From the NCBI GenBank assembly GCA_002482545.1, contig DLGF01000020.1:332584-396583 (forward strand): a stretch of 64,000 bases of DNA, given 5' to 3'. How positions within the stretch are numbered: position 1 is the stretch's first letter; each line of letters opens with the position of its first letter. Of the stretch, positions 23,269-31,111 are shown in pieces. The notes beneath the pieces are model-generated. The model was not told the origin of the DNA. It was given only the letters and a program-made list of their open reading frames with translations, and searched no databases. The DNA comes from Sporomusaceae bacterium UBA7701. GTDB lineage: Bacteria; Bacillota; Negativicutes; Sporomusales; UBA7701. A program made the translations under genes and the position numbers.

Positions 23269-23457
23269 TTAGTGAAGTTTGTCCAGCGTGTCCTTGATTT
23301 CACTGGCGTGAAGGCCTTCTGCCTCAGCAAAATGACGGTACATTTTGGAAACTTCGGGATCGTTTATTTTTTCGGCAAAAGTTTGGTAGTCGCGCACAAG
23401 CTCTTGTTTTTGCGTAAGCGTAGAACGAAGCGCCGTCTTGACGTCAAGCATTTCCAT
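23269..23457 (-). CDS. Small helical protein, half-ferritin-like
   Basis: A 62-residue, almost wholly helical protein of unknown function. ATG follows AAGGAGGTGATGTC, one of the strongest ribosome binding sites in the window, so it is a real, probably abundant protein. The two-helix pattern (KQELVRDYQTFAEKINDPEVSKMYRHFAEAEGLHASEIKDTL) resembles half of a ferritin-like bundle, with one ExxH motif (E47-G-L-H50). A dimer could build a four-helix di-metal site; that is inference. A TTGAGC-N16-TATAAC promoter is visible upstream on the minus strand. Lies between ytfJ and dacB. Confidence 0.75.
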   Translation of the reverse strand: MEMLDVKTALRSTLTQKQELVRDYQTFAEKINDPEVSKMYRHFAEAEGLHASEIKDTLDKLH

Positions 23458-23519
23458 GACATCACCTCCTTAGACTGGTTATATTATGTCCCTGTTGCGG
23501 CTCAATATGTATGCCAACT

Positions 23520-23548
23520 TTGACGAACGGGCAAAACATAAGTATAAT
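23520..23548 (+). promoter_or_regulatory. Sigma-A promoter of the DD-carboxypeptidase gene
   Basis: TTGACG, 17-base spacer, TATAAT: near-consensus vegetative promoter 38 bp before the start codon. Confidence 0.85.
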
Positions 23549-23586
23549 AATAATTGGTTTGCCACTTCACTTTGAGAGGATAGCTC

Positions 23587-24729
23587 ATGTTCAGACAAAC
23601 CCTTATCCCTTTCCTAGCCCTTGTCCTGTCGCTGTCCCCCGTGGCCTACGGAGCACCCCAAGAACCCGGCATTTCCGCCAAAGCCGCGATTGTTATCGAA
23701 GCATCAACCGGTAAAGTATTGTATGCAAAAAACGCGGACGACAGGCGTTACCCGGCAAGTACGACCAAGATGATGACCCTGATTGTCGCCCTGGAACACG
23801 GTAATTTGGACGATATCGTCACCACCAGCCAAAACGCTGCGAACACCGAGGGCTCGTCCTTGTGGCTTACAGCGGGCGAAAAACTGAAGATGACCGAAAT
23901 GCTGTACGGCATGATGCTGCTTTCGGGAAACGACGCCACCGTCGCAATAGCCGAACATATTTCCGGATCGGTCGATAAGTTTGCCAGGCTCATGACCGAG
24001 AAAGCGCATGCCATTGGTGCGGTCAACACCCATTTTACCAACTCCAGCGGCCTTCCCGACCCCAACCATTATACAACCGCTTCCGATCTGGCCAGAATCG
24101 CCGCCTATGGCTACAAAAACCCGCTGTTCACCCAGATCATCAGTACCAAGAACATCGTCATACCATGGCCCGGAAAAGACCATGACCGTGATCTCTACAA
24201 CGAAAACAAACTTCTCTGGCTATACGAAGGAGCCAACGGCGTCAAGACCGGCTATACCGACGCCGCCGGCCGCTGTCTCGTGTCGGGGGCGAAGCGGGAT
24301 AATATCCAGCTGGTCGCCGTCGTGCTGGACAGCGACGAGATGTGGGAAGACTCGATGCGGCTCTTGGACTATGGCTTCAGCCAGGTTAAGCCCCAGGTGA
24401 TGTACAACCAGGGGGATATTCTGAAAACCGTCCGGGTTATGGACGGAAAAACGGAATATGTGCCGCTGGCGACAACCGGCAACATTATCGTGCCGGTGTC
24501 GGAAGACGACAAGGAAAAGTTTACGACGGTGATCGATGTGCCGGCCAGGATCGAAGCGCCGGTGACCGCCGGCCAGAAAGTCGGGGCAGTAAAAGCCTTC
24601 TATAAAAATAAGGAAATCGCATCGGTCGACCTGGTGGCAACCGAGTCCGTCGAACGCAAATCCTTTTTCAGTTTCATCTGGGGTTCGCTCTGGAGTTTCC
24701 TGACATTCCTGGTGAAAAATTTTGCTTGA
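23587..24729 (+). CDS. dacB: D-alanyl-D-alanine carboxypeptidase (DacA/DacB type)
   Basis: A 380-residue low-molecular-weight penicillin-binding protein. Signal peptide at 1-23 (LIPFLALVLSLSPVAYGAP). Motifs S58-T-T-K61, S113-G-N and K220-T-G; a C-terminal beta domain and an amphipathic anchor helix (FFSFIWGSLWSFLTFLVKNF). It is a paralogue of the DacF-type protein at 7810-8979. Position before spmA-spmB is that of Bacillus dacB (spore cortex), but the near-consensus sigma-A promoter suggests vegetative expression here. The symbol rests on synteny, and dacA-like function is an equal possibility. Confidence 0.85.
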   Translation: MFRQTLIPFLALVLSLSPVAYGAPQEPGISAKAAIVIEASTGKVLYAKNADDRRYPASTTKMMTLIVALEHGNLDDIVTTSQNAANTEGSSLWLTAGEKLKMTEMLYGMMLLSGNDATVAIAEHISGSVDKFARLMTEKAHAIGAVNTHFTNSSGLPDPNHYTTASDLARIAAYGYKNPLFTQIISTKNIVIPWPGKDHDRDLYNENKLLWLYEGANGVKTGYTDAAGRCLVSGAKRDNIQLVAVVLDSDEMWEDSMRLLDYGFSQVKPQVMYNQGDILKTVRVMDGKTEYVPLATTGNIIVPVSEDDKEKFTTVIDVPARIEAPVTAGQKVGAVKAFYKNKEIASVDLVATESVERKSFFSFIWGSLWSFLTFLVKNFA

Positions 24730-24741
24730 ATATGACAAGGG

Positions 24742-24778
24742 AAAAGGAAACGGCCGCTAATGCGGCCGTTTCCTTTTT
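24742..24778 (+). terminator. Terminator after dacB
   Basis: AAAAGGAAACGGCCGC, TAAT loop, GCGGCCGTTTCCTTTTT. Perfect 16-bp stem. Confidence 0.9.
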
Positions 24779-24828
24779 GTTCTACCCAGCCCCGAGGTAT
24801 CATACCTTGCTCATAGGAGGGGAGCAGT

Positions 24829-25422
24829 ATGATCAATCTTATCTGGGTGCTGCTGCTGGCGGGAGGGATTGTCGTTGCCGGCCTGAACGGCCGGATTGAC
24901 CGGATTACCCCCAGCGCGATCGCGGCGGCGGAAATGGCGGTGAATCTGTCCTTTAAGCTAATGGGCGTCATGTGTTTATGGCTCGGCATCATGAAGATCG
25001 CCGAAGCGGCGGGAATCATCCGGCTCTTTGCCCGGCTTCTCGGCCCGGTCATCCGGCTTGTCTTTCCCAGTGTCCCGCGCCAGCATCCGGCGATCGGGGC
25101 GATTGTGATGACCGTCAGCGCCAACCTGCTGGGGCTGGGCAACGCCGTGACGCCCCTGGGCATCAAGGCGATGCAGGAACTGCAGACCCTGAACCGGGAG
25201 CGGGAAACCGCCTCGGAGGCCATGTGCACGCTGCTGGCCTTATGCACCACCGGCTTCACTCTTATTCCGGCCACGGTGATCGCGCTCCGGGCCGCGGCGG
25301 GCTCGGTGGCTCCGGCTGAAATAGTCGGAGCCACATGGCTGGTGAGCTTTATGGCCACCGCGACTGTCCTCACCCTCGACCGGATCTGCCGCCGCCTGTT
25401 CGGGGCCAGGAGCAGGAGGTAA
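24829..25422 (+). CDS. spmA: Spore maturation protein A
   Basis: A 197-residue polytopic membrane protein of the Gate/nucleoside-recognition superfamily. With SpmB it is needed for full spore core dehydration and heat resistance in Bacillus. The half-repeat reads KLMGVMCLWLGIMKIAEAAGII, then LGLGNAVTPLGIKAMQELQ. ATG follows AGGAGGGGAGCAGT. Cotranscribed with spmB (4-bp gap) and following a DD-carboxypeptidase as in Bacillus. Confidence 0.93.
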   Translation: MINLIWVLLLAGGIVVAGLNGRIDRITPSAIAAAEMAVNLSFKLMGVMCLWLGIMKIAEAAGIIRLFARLLGPVIRLVFPSVPRQHPAIGAIVMTVSANLLGLGNAVTPLGIKAMQELQTLNRERETASEAMCTLLALCTTGFTLIPATVIALRAAAGSVAPAEIVGATWLVSFMATATVLTLDRICRRLFGARSRR

Positions 25423-25426
25423 AGCG

Positions 25427-25966
25427 ATGTTCAGCTTTATCAGCGACCTCCTTGCCGACTGGGCGATCCCCGCCATGCTGCTCCTCATACCGCTCCTTGG
25501 CTACCTGAGGCGGGTCAGGGTCTATGAGGCGTTTGTCGAGGGAGCCGGAGAAGGCTTTCATACTTCGATCAAGATCATGCCCTTTCTGGTGGCCATGATG
25601 GTGGCTATCAGCGTCTTTCGGGCTTCCGGCGCGCTGGATCAATGCGTCGATGCGCTGCGCCCGCTGTTGGGCTGGCTGGGCGTGCCGCCGGAACTCGTCC
25701 CCCTCGCGGTCATGCGGCCGCTGTCCGGCACCGGGGCCCTGGGGCTGACCACGGAACTTCTCCATACCGAAGGTCCGGATTCGCTGGTGGGGCGGATCGC
25801 ATCCACGATGCTGGGCAGTACGGACACCACTTTCTATATCCTCACCGTTTATTTTGGGGCGATCGGGATACGCAAGCCCAGGTATTCGCTGTTCGTCGGC
25901 CTGACCGGAGACGTGGTGGGGTTCTTGGGTTCGGTATATATCTGCCATAAACTTTTCGGAGGCTAA
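25427..25966 (+). CDS. spmB: Spore maturation protein B
   Basis: A 179-residue membrane partner of SpmA, same superfamily. Seen: WAIPAMLLLIPLLGYLRRVRVYEAFVEGAGEGF, then IKIMPFLVAMMVAISVFRASGA and the signature STDTTFYILTVYFGAIGIRK at about 145-164. It starts 4 bp after spmA and ends before a GC-rich terminator. Confidence 0.93.
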   Translation: MFSFISDLLADWAIPAMLLLIPLLGYLRRVRVYEAFVEGAGEGFHTSIKIMPFLVAMMVAISVFRASGALDQCVDALRPLLGWLGVPPELVPLAVMRPLSGTGALGLTTELLHTEGPDSLVGRIASTMLGSTDTTFYILTVYFGAIGIRKPRYSLFVGLTGDVVGFLGSVYICHKLFGG

Positions 25967-25975
25967 CTGGACTGT

Positions 25976-26012
25976 GGCCGGCGGCGCTTTAGGGCGCGGC
26001 CGGTCCTTTTTT
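25976..26012 (+). terminator. Terminator after spmB
   Basis: A GC-rich hairpin (GGCCG/GCGGCGC against GGGCGCGGCCGG, with small mismatches) is followed by TCCTTTTTT. Confidence 0.7.
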
Positions 26013-26085
26013 GCCCCCGCCGGGTGGCACATCGGCGGGGCAGGAATACACTGTAATGTAAAACGATGGTGATGGGGGGACTTCG

Positions 26086-27366
26086 ATGGTCAAAGTAGTG
26101 GTCGCCGGCGGCGGTTGGTCCGGGTGCGCCGCGGCCCTGTCCGCGGCGAAAGCCGGGGCGCAGGTAATGATGTTGGAAAGGACCGATATGTTGCTGGGAA
26201 CCGGTCTGGTGGGAGGAATCTACCGCAACAACGGGCGCTTTACGGCTGCTGAAGAAGCGATAGCTATGGGAGGCGGGGATTTATTCGTGGCCATGGATGC
26301 CAATGCCAGGCACCGCGGAGTCAACTTTCCGGGCCACAACCACGCCTCATTTTATGATGTGAGCACCATGGAGCCGTTGGTGAAAAAAGTGCTGCAGCAC
26401 TACGGCATCACGATACGGATGAAGACCCGCATAGCCGATATTGTCAAGTACGGGCGGAAAATCCAGGCGCTGGTGGTCGACAGCGGCGAAGTCGTCGACG
26501 GCGACGTCTTCATCGATGCGACCGGCACCTCCGGCCCCATGGGAAACTGCCTAAAATACGGCAACGGCTGCGCCATGTGCATCCTCCGGTGCCCTTCCTT
26601 CGGGCCGCGGGTCAGCATCACAGCCAAAGCCCAGGTGAAAGAGATCATGGGCCAGAAGGCCGACGGTTCCTACGGCGCCATGAGCGGTTCCTGCAAACTC
26701 AACAAGGATTCGCTGAGCGGCGATTTGCGCCAGCGCCTGGAAACAGAAGGGGTTGTAGTGCTTTCGGTGCCCAGCAATCTGGCCAGGAACAGCACTTTAG
26801 GCAAAAAGGCCTGTTCCCAGTACGCGATAGCGGAATATGCAACCAACCTCGTGCTGATTGATACCGGGCACGCCAAACTTATGACTTCCTATTTCCCGCT
26901 GGAAGACCTGCGGACCATTCCGGGACTGGAAAATGCCCGGTATGAGGACCCCTATTCCGGCGGAGTGGGAAATTCGGTGCGTTATCTGGGCATGGCTCCC
27001 TGCGACAACACCCTGAAAGTCGAATCGCTGGAAAATCTGTTCTGCGCAGGCGAAAAAGCGGCCATCATCGTCGGTCATACCGAGGCGGTGATAACCGGCC
27101 TGCTGGCCGGCAATAACGCTGTCCGCCACTGTCTGGACATGAAGTATCTCGAATTGCCGCGGGCCCTCGCCACAGGAGATTTTATCGCCTTTGCCCACGA
27201 TCAGATGGCCACAAAGGACGGATTGCGCTTACGCTATACCTTCTCCGGTTCGGTCTATTTCGAACGGATGAAGGCTACGCTCCTTTATTCCACCGACCGG
27301 GCCGAAATCGGGGAACGGGTCGCCCGCACCGGGCTGACCGATGTCTATAACCGGTGTCTGGTGTAA
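26086..27366 (+). CDS. FAD-dependent oxidoreductase with Cys cluster
   Basis: A 426-residue flavoprotein of the FAD_oxidored type (related to MnmG- and HdrA-like dehydrogenases). The N-terminal dinucleotide-binding motif is VVAGGGWSGCAAAL with MMLERTDMLLGTG (about residues 4-42), and the C-terminal FAD-closing motif is ENLFCAGEKAAIIVGHTEA. A cysteine group C155-x6-C162-x2-C165-x3-C169 lies in the substrate domain and could hold an iron-sulfur cluster or disulfide. The ATG has TGGGGGG upstream. It is paired, 14 bp apart, with a PyrK-like electron-transfer gene; together they suggest a two-subunit oxidoreductase. Substrate unknown. The pair sits between spmB and rluB, genes that are often adjacent in spore formers. 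Confidence 0.78.
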   Translation: MVKVVVAGGGWSGCAAALSAAKAGAQVMMLERTDMLLGTGLVGGIYRNNGRFTAAEEAIAMGGGDLFVAMDANARHRGVNFPGHNHASFYDVSTMEPLVKKVLQHYGITIRMKTRIADIVKYGRKIQALVVDSGEVVDGDVFIDATGTSGPMGNCLKYGNGCAMCILRCPSFGPRVSITAKAQVKEIMGQKADGSYGAMSGSCKLNKDSLSGDLRQRLETEGVVVLSVPSNLARNSTLGKKACSQYAIAEYATNLVLIDTGHAKLMTSYFPLEDLRTIPGLENARYEDPYSGGVGNSVRYLGMAPCDNTLKVESLENLFCAGEKAAIIVGHTEAVITGLLAGNNAVRHCLDMKYLELPRALATGDFIAFAHDQMATKDGLRLRYTFSGSVYFERMKATLLYSTDRAEIGERVARTGLTDVYNRCLV

Positions 27367-27380
27367 AGGAGGAGAAGGCT

Positions 27381-28355
27381 ATGAATCGCAGACTTACCGC
27401 AAGCTGCATCGATATAAACACGCCCTATTGCCCCTGCCTGCTGGCGGAAACCAATCACTGTGTCTTCTGCAGCCATCTGCGTGGCCAGCCGGTGTGCGAC
27501 TGCAACTGGGGCGGGGTGTGCATCCTGTACGAAAAACAGTGGCAGCCTAAGAACGTCATGGCGAAAAACGGCGGCGGGCCGTCGCGGACCGATGAATTAG
27601 GCCGGATTGTCCGCCGCGAGCCGCTAGGCAAAGACACCTATCTGCTGGAGGTCGCGGTGACCGAGGAACTGGCCCGGGGACTTGAGAAAACGGGAGCATT
27701 TGTTTTTCTGCGGCGGCCGGAAGATCCCCAATTCTTTCATTTCCCGGTCGGGGTGATGAAGGTGGAAGGCCGTAATCTCCAGATGGTCGTCGAGGCCGTT
27801 GGACCGAAATCCAACCGGGTGCTGGAGGACCAAGCGGCCGAGCTGCTGGTCCGGGGCCCGTATTACAACGGTGTTTTAGGTCAGCCATGGATTGATAATA
27901 TTACTTGTGGTAAAATATTGTTAATATCCGGCGGCATGGGTCAGGCCCCGGCGCTGCCGATCGCCGCAAAACTGGCGGCAAACCGGAACGAGGTCACCGC
28001 CATACTGGCTCCCGGACACGTTGGCTCGGTTTTTATCGAAGCCGAACTCGTCGGCCTTGGCGTAAAAACCCATGTGGTCGATTCGCTGCGCCGGACGGGG
28101 TTCGCCCTGGTGACCGGCCGGCTGGGCGACGGCGCGGAAAAGCCCGATCTGATCGTCAGCGCCGGACCGGATGAACAGCATTACGGCGTGATCAACGCCA
28201 TGCAGGCGGCGGGCCTCAATCTTCCCATGGCCGCCACCAATAATTCCACCATGTGCTGCGGCGAAGGCATCTGCGGCAGCTGCACGCGGGAGACGCAGGA
28301 CAACCGGATCATAAGGACCTGTAAGGTCCAGACGGATTTTACCCAGCTGCTATAA
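27381..28355 (+). CDS. PyrK-like FAD/[2Fe-2S] electron-transfer protein with Cys-rich N-terminus
   Basis: A 324-residue protein. The C-terminal 260 residues resemble the ferredoxin-reductase-like electron-transfer subunit of dihydroorotate dehydrogenase (PyrK) and sulfide dehydrogenase. The NAD-binding part reads GKILLISGGMGQAPALPIAAKL, and a C-terminal [2Fe-2S] site is C293-x4-C298-x2-C301-x12-C314. Unusual is the N-terminal extension with cysteines at 9, 17, 19, 27, 30, 39, 41 and 47, enough for two 4Fe-4S clusters or zinc sites. ATG 27381 follows AAAGGAGGAG. The adjacent flavoprotein is the likely partner. No pyrD lies nearby, so a pyrimidine role is unlikely. Confidence 0.78.
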   Translation: MNRRLTASCIDINTPYCPCLLAETNHCVFCSHLRGQPVCDCNWGGVCILYEKQWQPKNVMAKNGGGPSRTDELGRIVRREPLGKDTYLLEVAVTEELARGLEKTGAFVFLRRPEDPQFFHFPVGVMKVEGRNLQMVVEAVGPKSNRVLEDQAAELLVRGPYYNGVLGQPWIDNITCGKILLISGGMGQAPALPIAAKLAANRNEVTAILAPGHVGSVFIEAELVGLGVKTHVVDSLRRTGFALVTGRLGDGAEKPDLIVSAGPDEQHYGVINAMQAAGLNLPMAATNNSTMCCGEGICGSCTRETQDNRIIRTCKVQTDFTQLL

Positions 28356-28380
28356 AATTTAGATTCCCTAAGGAGCGAAT

Positions 28381-29121
28381 ATGCAGGAACGATTGCAGAA
28401 AATCATCAGCGAAGCGGGCGTTGCTTCCCGCCGCAAGGCGGAAGAACTGATCACCGGCGGGCGGGTGACGGTAAACGGGAAAGTGGTGTCCGCACTGGGC
28501 ACCAAAGTGGTGCGCGGGCGGGATACCATTGCCGTGGACGGCAAGCCGCTGGGCATTGTCAAAAAGTTTTATATCCTCTTCCACAAGCCGAAAGGAGTCA
28601 TTACCTCGCTGCACGACCCGGAGGGACGAAAAACGGTGGCGGATTATATCGCCGACATCCCTGCCCGGCTTTATCCGGTCGGCCGCCTCGACTACGCCAC
28701 CGAAGGACTGCTTCTTCTGACCAACGACGGCGAGCTGACCAACGCCCTCCTGCATCCGAGCCAGGAAATCGCCAAGACGTATTGGGCCGAGGTGGCCGGG
28801 ATCCCGGCGGAAGAAAAGCTCGACCTGCTCCGGGCGGGCATCCGTCTGGACGACGGCCCGACAGCCCCGGCCCGGGTAAGGATTCTTGACCGGGACGAGG
28901 ATAAAAACCGCGCCCAACTGGAAATCATCATCCACGAAGGCCGTAACAGGCAGGTTCGCAGGATGTGCGAAGCCATCGGCCATCCGGTCAACAAGCTCAA
29001 ACGGGTAAAGTTCGCATTTTTGACGCTGGAAGGCGTTCGGCGGGGGAAATACCGACATCTGGAGCGGGAGGAAGTGACCCGCCTGAAGGAACTGGCAGGC
29101 GCCTCCAAAGTCCAAACGTGA
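28381..29121 (+). CDS. rluB: 23S rRNA pseudouridine synthase RluB family
   Basis: A 246-residue enzyme. The N-terminal S4 RNA-binding domain (ERLQKIISEAGVASRRKAEELI) covers about 1-60 and the RsuA/RluB catalytic domain about 65-235, with GRLDYATEGLLLLTNDGEL and catalytic D104. It makes a pseudouridine in 23S rRNA helix 89 (Bacillus RluB modifies U2633); RluE/F-like specificity cannot be excluded. ATG behind AAGGAGCGAAT. It follows spmAB in Bacillus as well, here with two redox genes in between. Confidence 0.9.
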   Translation: MQERLQKIISEAGVASRRKAEELITGGRVTVNGKVVSALGTKVVRGRDTIAVDGKPLGIVKKFYILFHKPKGVITSLHDPEGRKTVADYIADIPARLYPVGRLDYATEGLLLLTNDGELTNALLHPSQEIAKTYWAEVAGIPAEEKLDLLRAGIRLDDGPTAPARVRILDRDEDKNRAQLEIIIHEGRNRQVRRMCEAIGHPVNKLKRVKFAFLTLEGVRRGKYRHLEREEVTRLKELAGASKVQT

Positions 29122-29202
29122 CGGTCCGGCGGTTTGCGGTAGCCTGAAGCCGCAGACCGTTGGTTTATGTTGGCGCAAGTTTCATGAACGGGATGGGATG
29201 CA

Positions 29203-30444
29203 ATGAAACAAGTATTGATCATCGGCGGCGGAGCCGCCGGTATGATGGCCGCCGTCAGCGCCGCCCGGCAGGGGGCCGGCGTGGTGTTGCTGGAAAAGAT
29301 GCCCGCGTTGGGGCGGAAAATCCTGATCACCGGCAAAGGGCGGTGCAACATTACCAATGACTGCGACACCCCAACCATGATCCGGAATATGCCCGGCAAT
29401 GGGCCATTTTTGTATAGCGCGCTGAATGCGTTCACCAATCGGGATATCGTCGAGCTTCTTGAAAATCAGGGCGTTCCCACGAAAACCGAGCGGGGCGGCC
29501 GGGTGTTTCCGGTAAGCGACAGCGCCCGGGACGTAGTGGCGGCCTTGGAAAAGGCGCTGCGGGCGGCGGGGGTGGAGATCCATACCGGCGAGCCGGTAAA
29601 AGAGCTGTTGATTGCCGGCGGCGTCGCCCGTGGCGCGGTTACCGCCAAAGGCCGCACCTATGAGGCCGATGCCGTGGTGGTATGCACCGGCGGCGCCTCG
29701 TATCCCGGAACAGGGTCTTCGGGCGACGGCTACCGGATGGCCGCCGAAGCGGGGCATCGCATTATTCCGCTCAAGCCGTCCCTGGTTCCCCTCGAGGTCG
29801 AAGAAGAATGGGCCAAAGAGTTGCAGGGGCTGGCTCTCAAAAATGTGACCGCGGCCGTCCTGGCCGGCTCCCAAAAGATTGCGGAGGAATTCGGGGAACT
29901 CTTGTTCACCCATTTTGGCCTTTCGGGACCGATTATTCTCTCGCTCAGCAATGCGGCCGCCAAAGCTCTGGAGTCCAAAACCGCCGGGGAAGTGCTCGTC
30001 GAAATCAACCTGAAGCCCGCTCTGTCGGCGGAAACGCTGGACAAGCGGCTGCAGCGCGATTTCGCCAAGTTCAGCCGCAAGCAGTTCAAAAACGCGCTGG
30101 GCGAGTTGCTTCCGGCCAGGCTCATTGAGGTCGTTATCGATCTGGCCCATATCCATCCCGACAAAGCCGTTCACCAGATTACCAAGGAAGAACGGCTGCG
30201 CCTGGCGGATACCCTGCAACGGCTGACGTTGACCGTGACGGGGACCAGGCCGCTTAGCGAAGCCATTGTGACGGCGGGGGGAGTGGACACCCGCGAAATC
30301 AATCCTTCCCGCATGGAGTCCAAGCTGATCAAAAATCTCTTTTTTGCCGGAGAAGTCATTGACTTCGACGGCTACACCGGAGGCTTCAACCTTCAGGCGG
30401 CCTTCTCCACCGGCTTCGTGGCCGGAAAGCGGGCTGCCGAATAA
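29203..30444 (+). CDS. NAD(P)/FAD-dependent oxidoreductase, HI0933/YtfP family
   Basis: A 413-residue flavoprotein of the HI0933 family (YtfP/YhiN-like). The N-terminal motif is VLIIGGGAAGMMAAVSAARQG, then GRKILITGKGRCNITND at about 38-54, typical of this family. The C-terminal FAD motif is NLFFAGEVIDFDGYTGGFNLQAAFSTG. The physiological substrate is unknown. A hairpin without T tract lies between rluB and this gene, so cotranscription with rluB is possible. A membrane protein gene follows 54 bp later. Confidence 0.85.
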   Translation: MKQVLIIGGGAAGMMAAVSAARQGAGVVLLEKMPALGRKILITGKGRCNITNDCDTPTMIRNMPGNGPFLYSALNAFTNRDIVELLENQGVPTKTERGGRVFPVSDSARDVVAALEKALRAAGVEIHTGEPVKELLIAGGVARGAVTAKGRTYEADAVVVCTGGASYPGTGSSGDGYRMAAEAGHRIIPLKPSLVPLEVEEEWAKELQGLALKNVTAAVLAGSQKIAEEFGELLFTHFGLSGPIILSLSNAAAKALESKTAGEVLVEINLKPALSAETLDKRLQRDFAKFSRKQFKNALGELLPARLIEVVIDLAHIHPDKAVHQITKEERLRLADTLQRLTLTVTGTRPLSEAIVTAGGVDTREINPSRMESKLIKNLFFAGEVIDFDGYTGGFNLQAAFSTGFVAGKRAAE

Positions 30445-30498
30445 AATGGAAATAGATTACAAATACTATAGCGATCACCGGTGTCGGGAGGAATGCCC

Positions 30499-31032
30499 GT
30501 GGGTCGCTCCGATCGCTATAAACCCAATCTTTTTGAACGCTGGGAAAAGCTTGCGCTGAGAACGGCGGCAGGCTGCCTGACGCTGCTTTTGATCGCCCAG
30601 GCGCTCCTGATGCTGGATACGCCTCGGCGGTATCTTTCGCGGGTCGACCGCCTGGAAGGCGAGGCGGTTTCCTTAAAGACGCCCATCGTCGCCGAGAAGC
30701 CTCTGACCATAACGGAAAATGCGCCGGTCGCCAGCCCCTTCGCGCTCCTCAGGGAGCGCCGGGCGCTGGTTGTCCGGATGATACATCCCCCTCCGGACCC
30801 CACCGTATACATAACGGTGAACGGCCAGCGGGCGGGGGATTTTCGCCGCGGGGACGTAAAGATCATCGTCTATGAGGGCGATTATGTCGAAATTGACGCC
30901 AGCGCGTTAGCCACGGCCGCGAGCTTTGTCGTCAGCATTCCCGGCGGCGGTCTGACGGAACCGGAGGACGGCCTGGTGCTCGAAGGCCGGGAAGGCCCGA
31001 TTCCGGTCGGCAAGGTGAAGTTTAAACATTAA
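30499..31032 (+). CDS. Hypothetical single-span membrane protein
   Basis: A 177-residue protein of unknown function. GTG 30499 lies 7 bases after GGGAGG; GTG 30481 and ATG 30493 are alternatives with poor spacing. A short basic N-terminus (GRSDRYKPNLFERWEKL) leads into one membrane helix at about 22-42 (TAAGCLTLLLIAQALLML). An extracytoplasmic domain at about 50-177 is beta-rich (VVRMIHPPPDPTVYITVNGQRAGDF, VKIIVYEGDYVEIDAS, PIPVGKVKFKH). It resembles a small immunoglobulin- or PEGA-like fold, but this is an impression only. It stands between the HI0933 gene and aroF. Confidence 0.68.
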   Translation: MGRSDRYKPNLFERWEKLALRTAAGCLTLLLIAQALLMLDTPRRYLSRVDRLEGEAVSLKTPIVAEKPLTITENAPVASPFALLRERRALVVRMIHPPPDPTVYITVNGQRAGDFRRGDVKIIVYEGDYVEIDASALATAASFVVSIPGGGLTEPEDGLVLEGREGPIPVGKVKFKH

Positions 31033-31111
31033 CCGCCATGGGAGGAAAATACCTTTCGATACGGAAATAGTATGAATGGATAAACCGCTGCTCTAAGTGG
31101 AGGACGCCCTT

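Noticed and set aside
27381..28355. Assignment as pyrK of dihydroorotate dehydrogenase
   Set aside because: No pyrD or other pyrimidine gene is near, and the N-terminal Cys-rich extension is foreign to PyrK.
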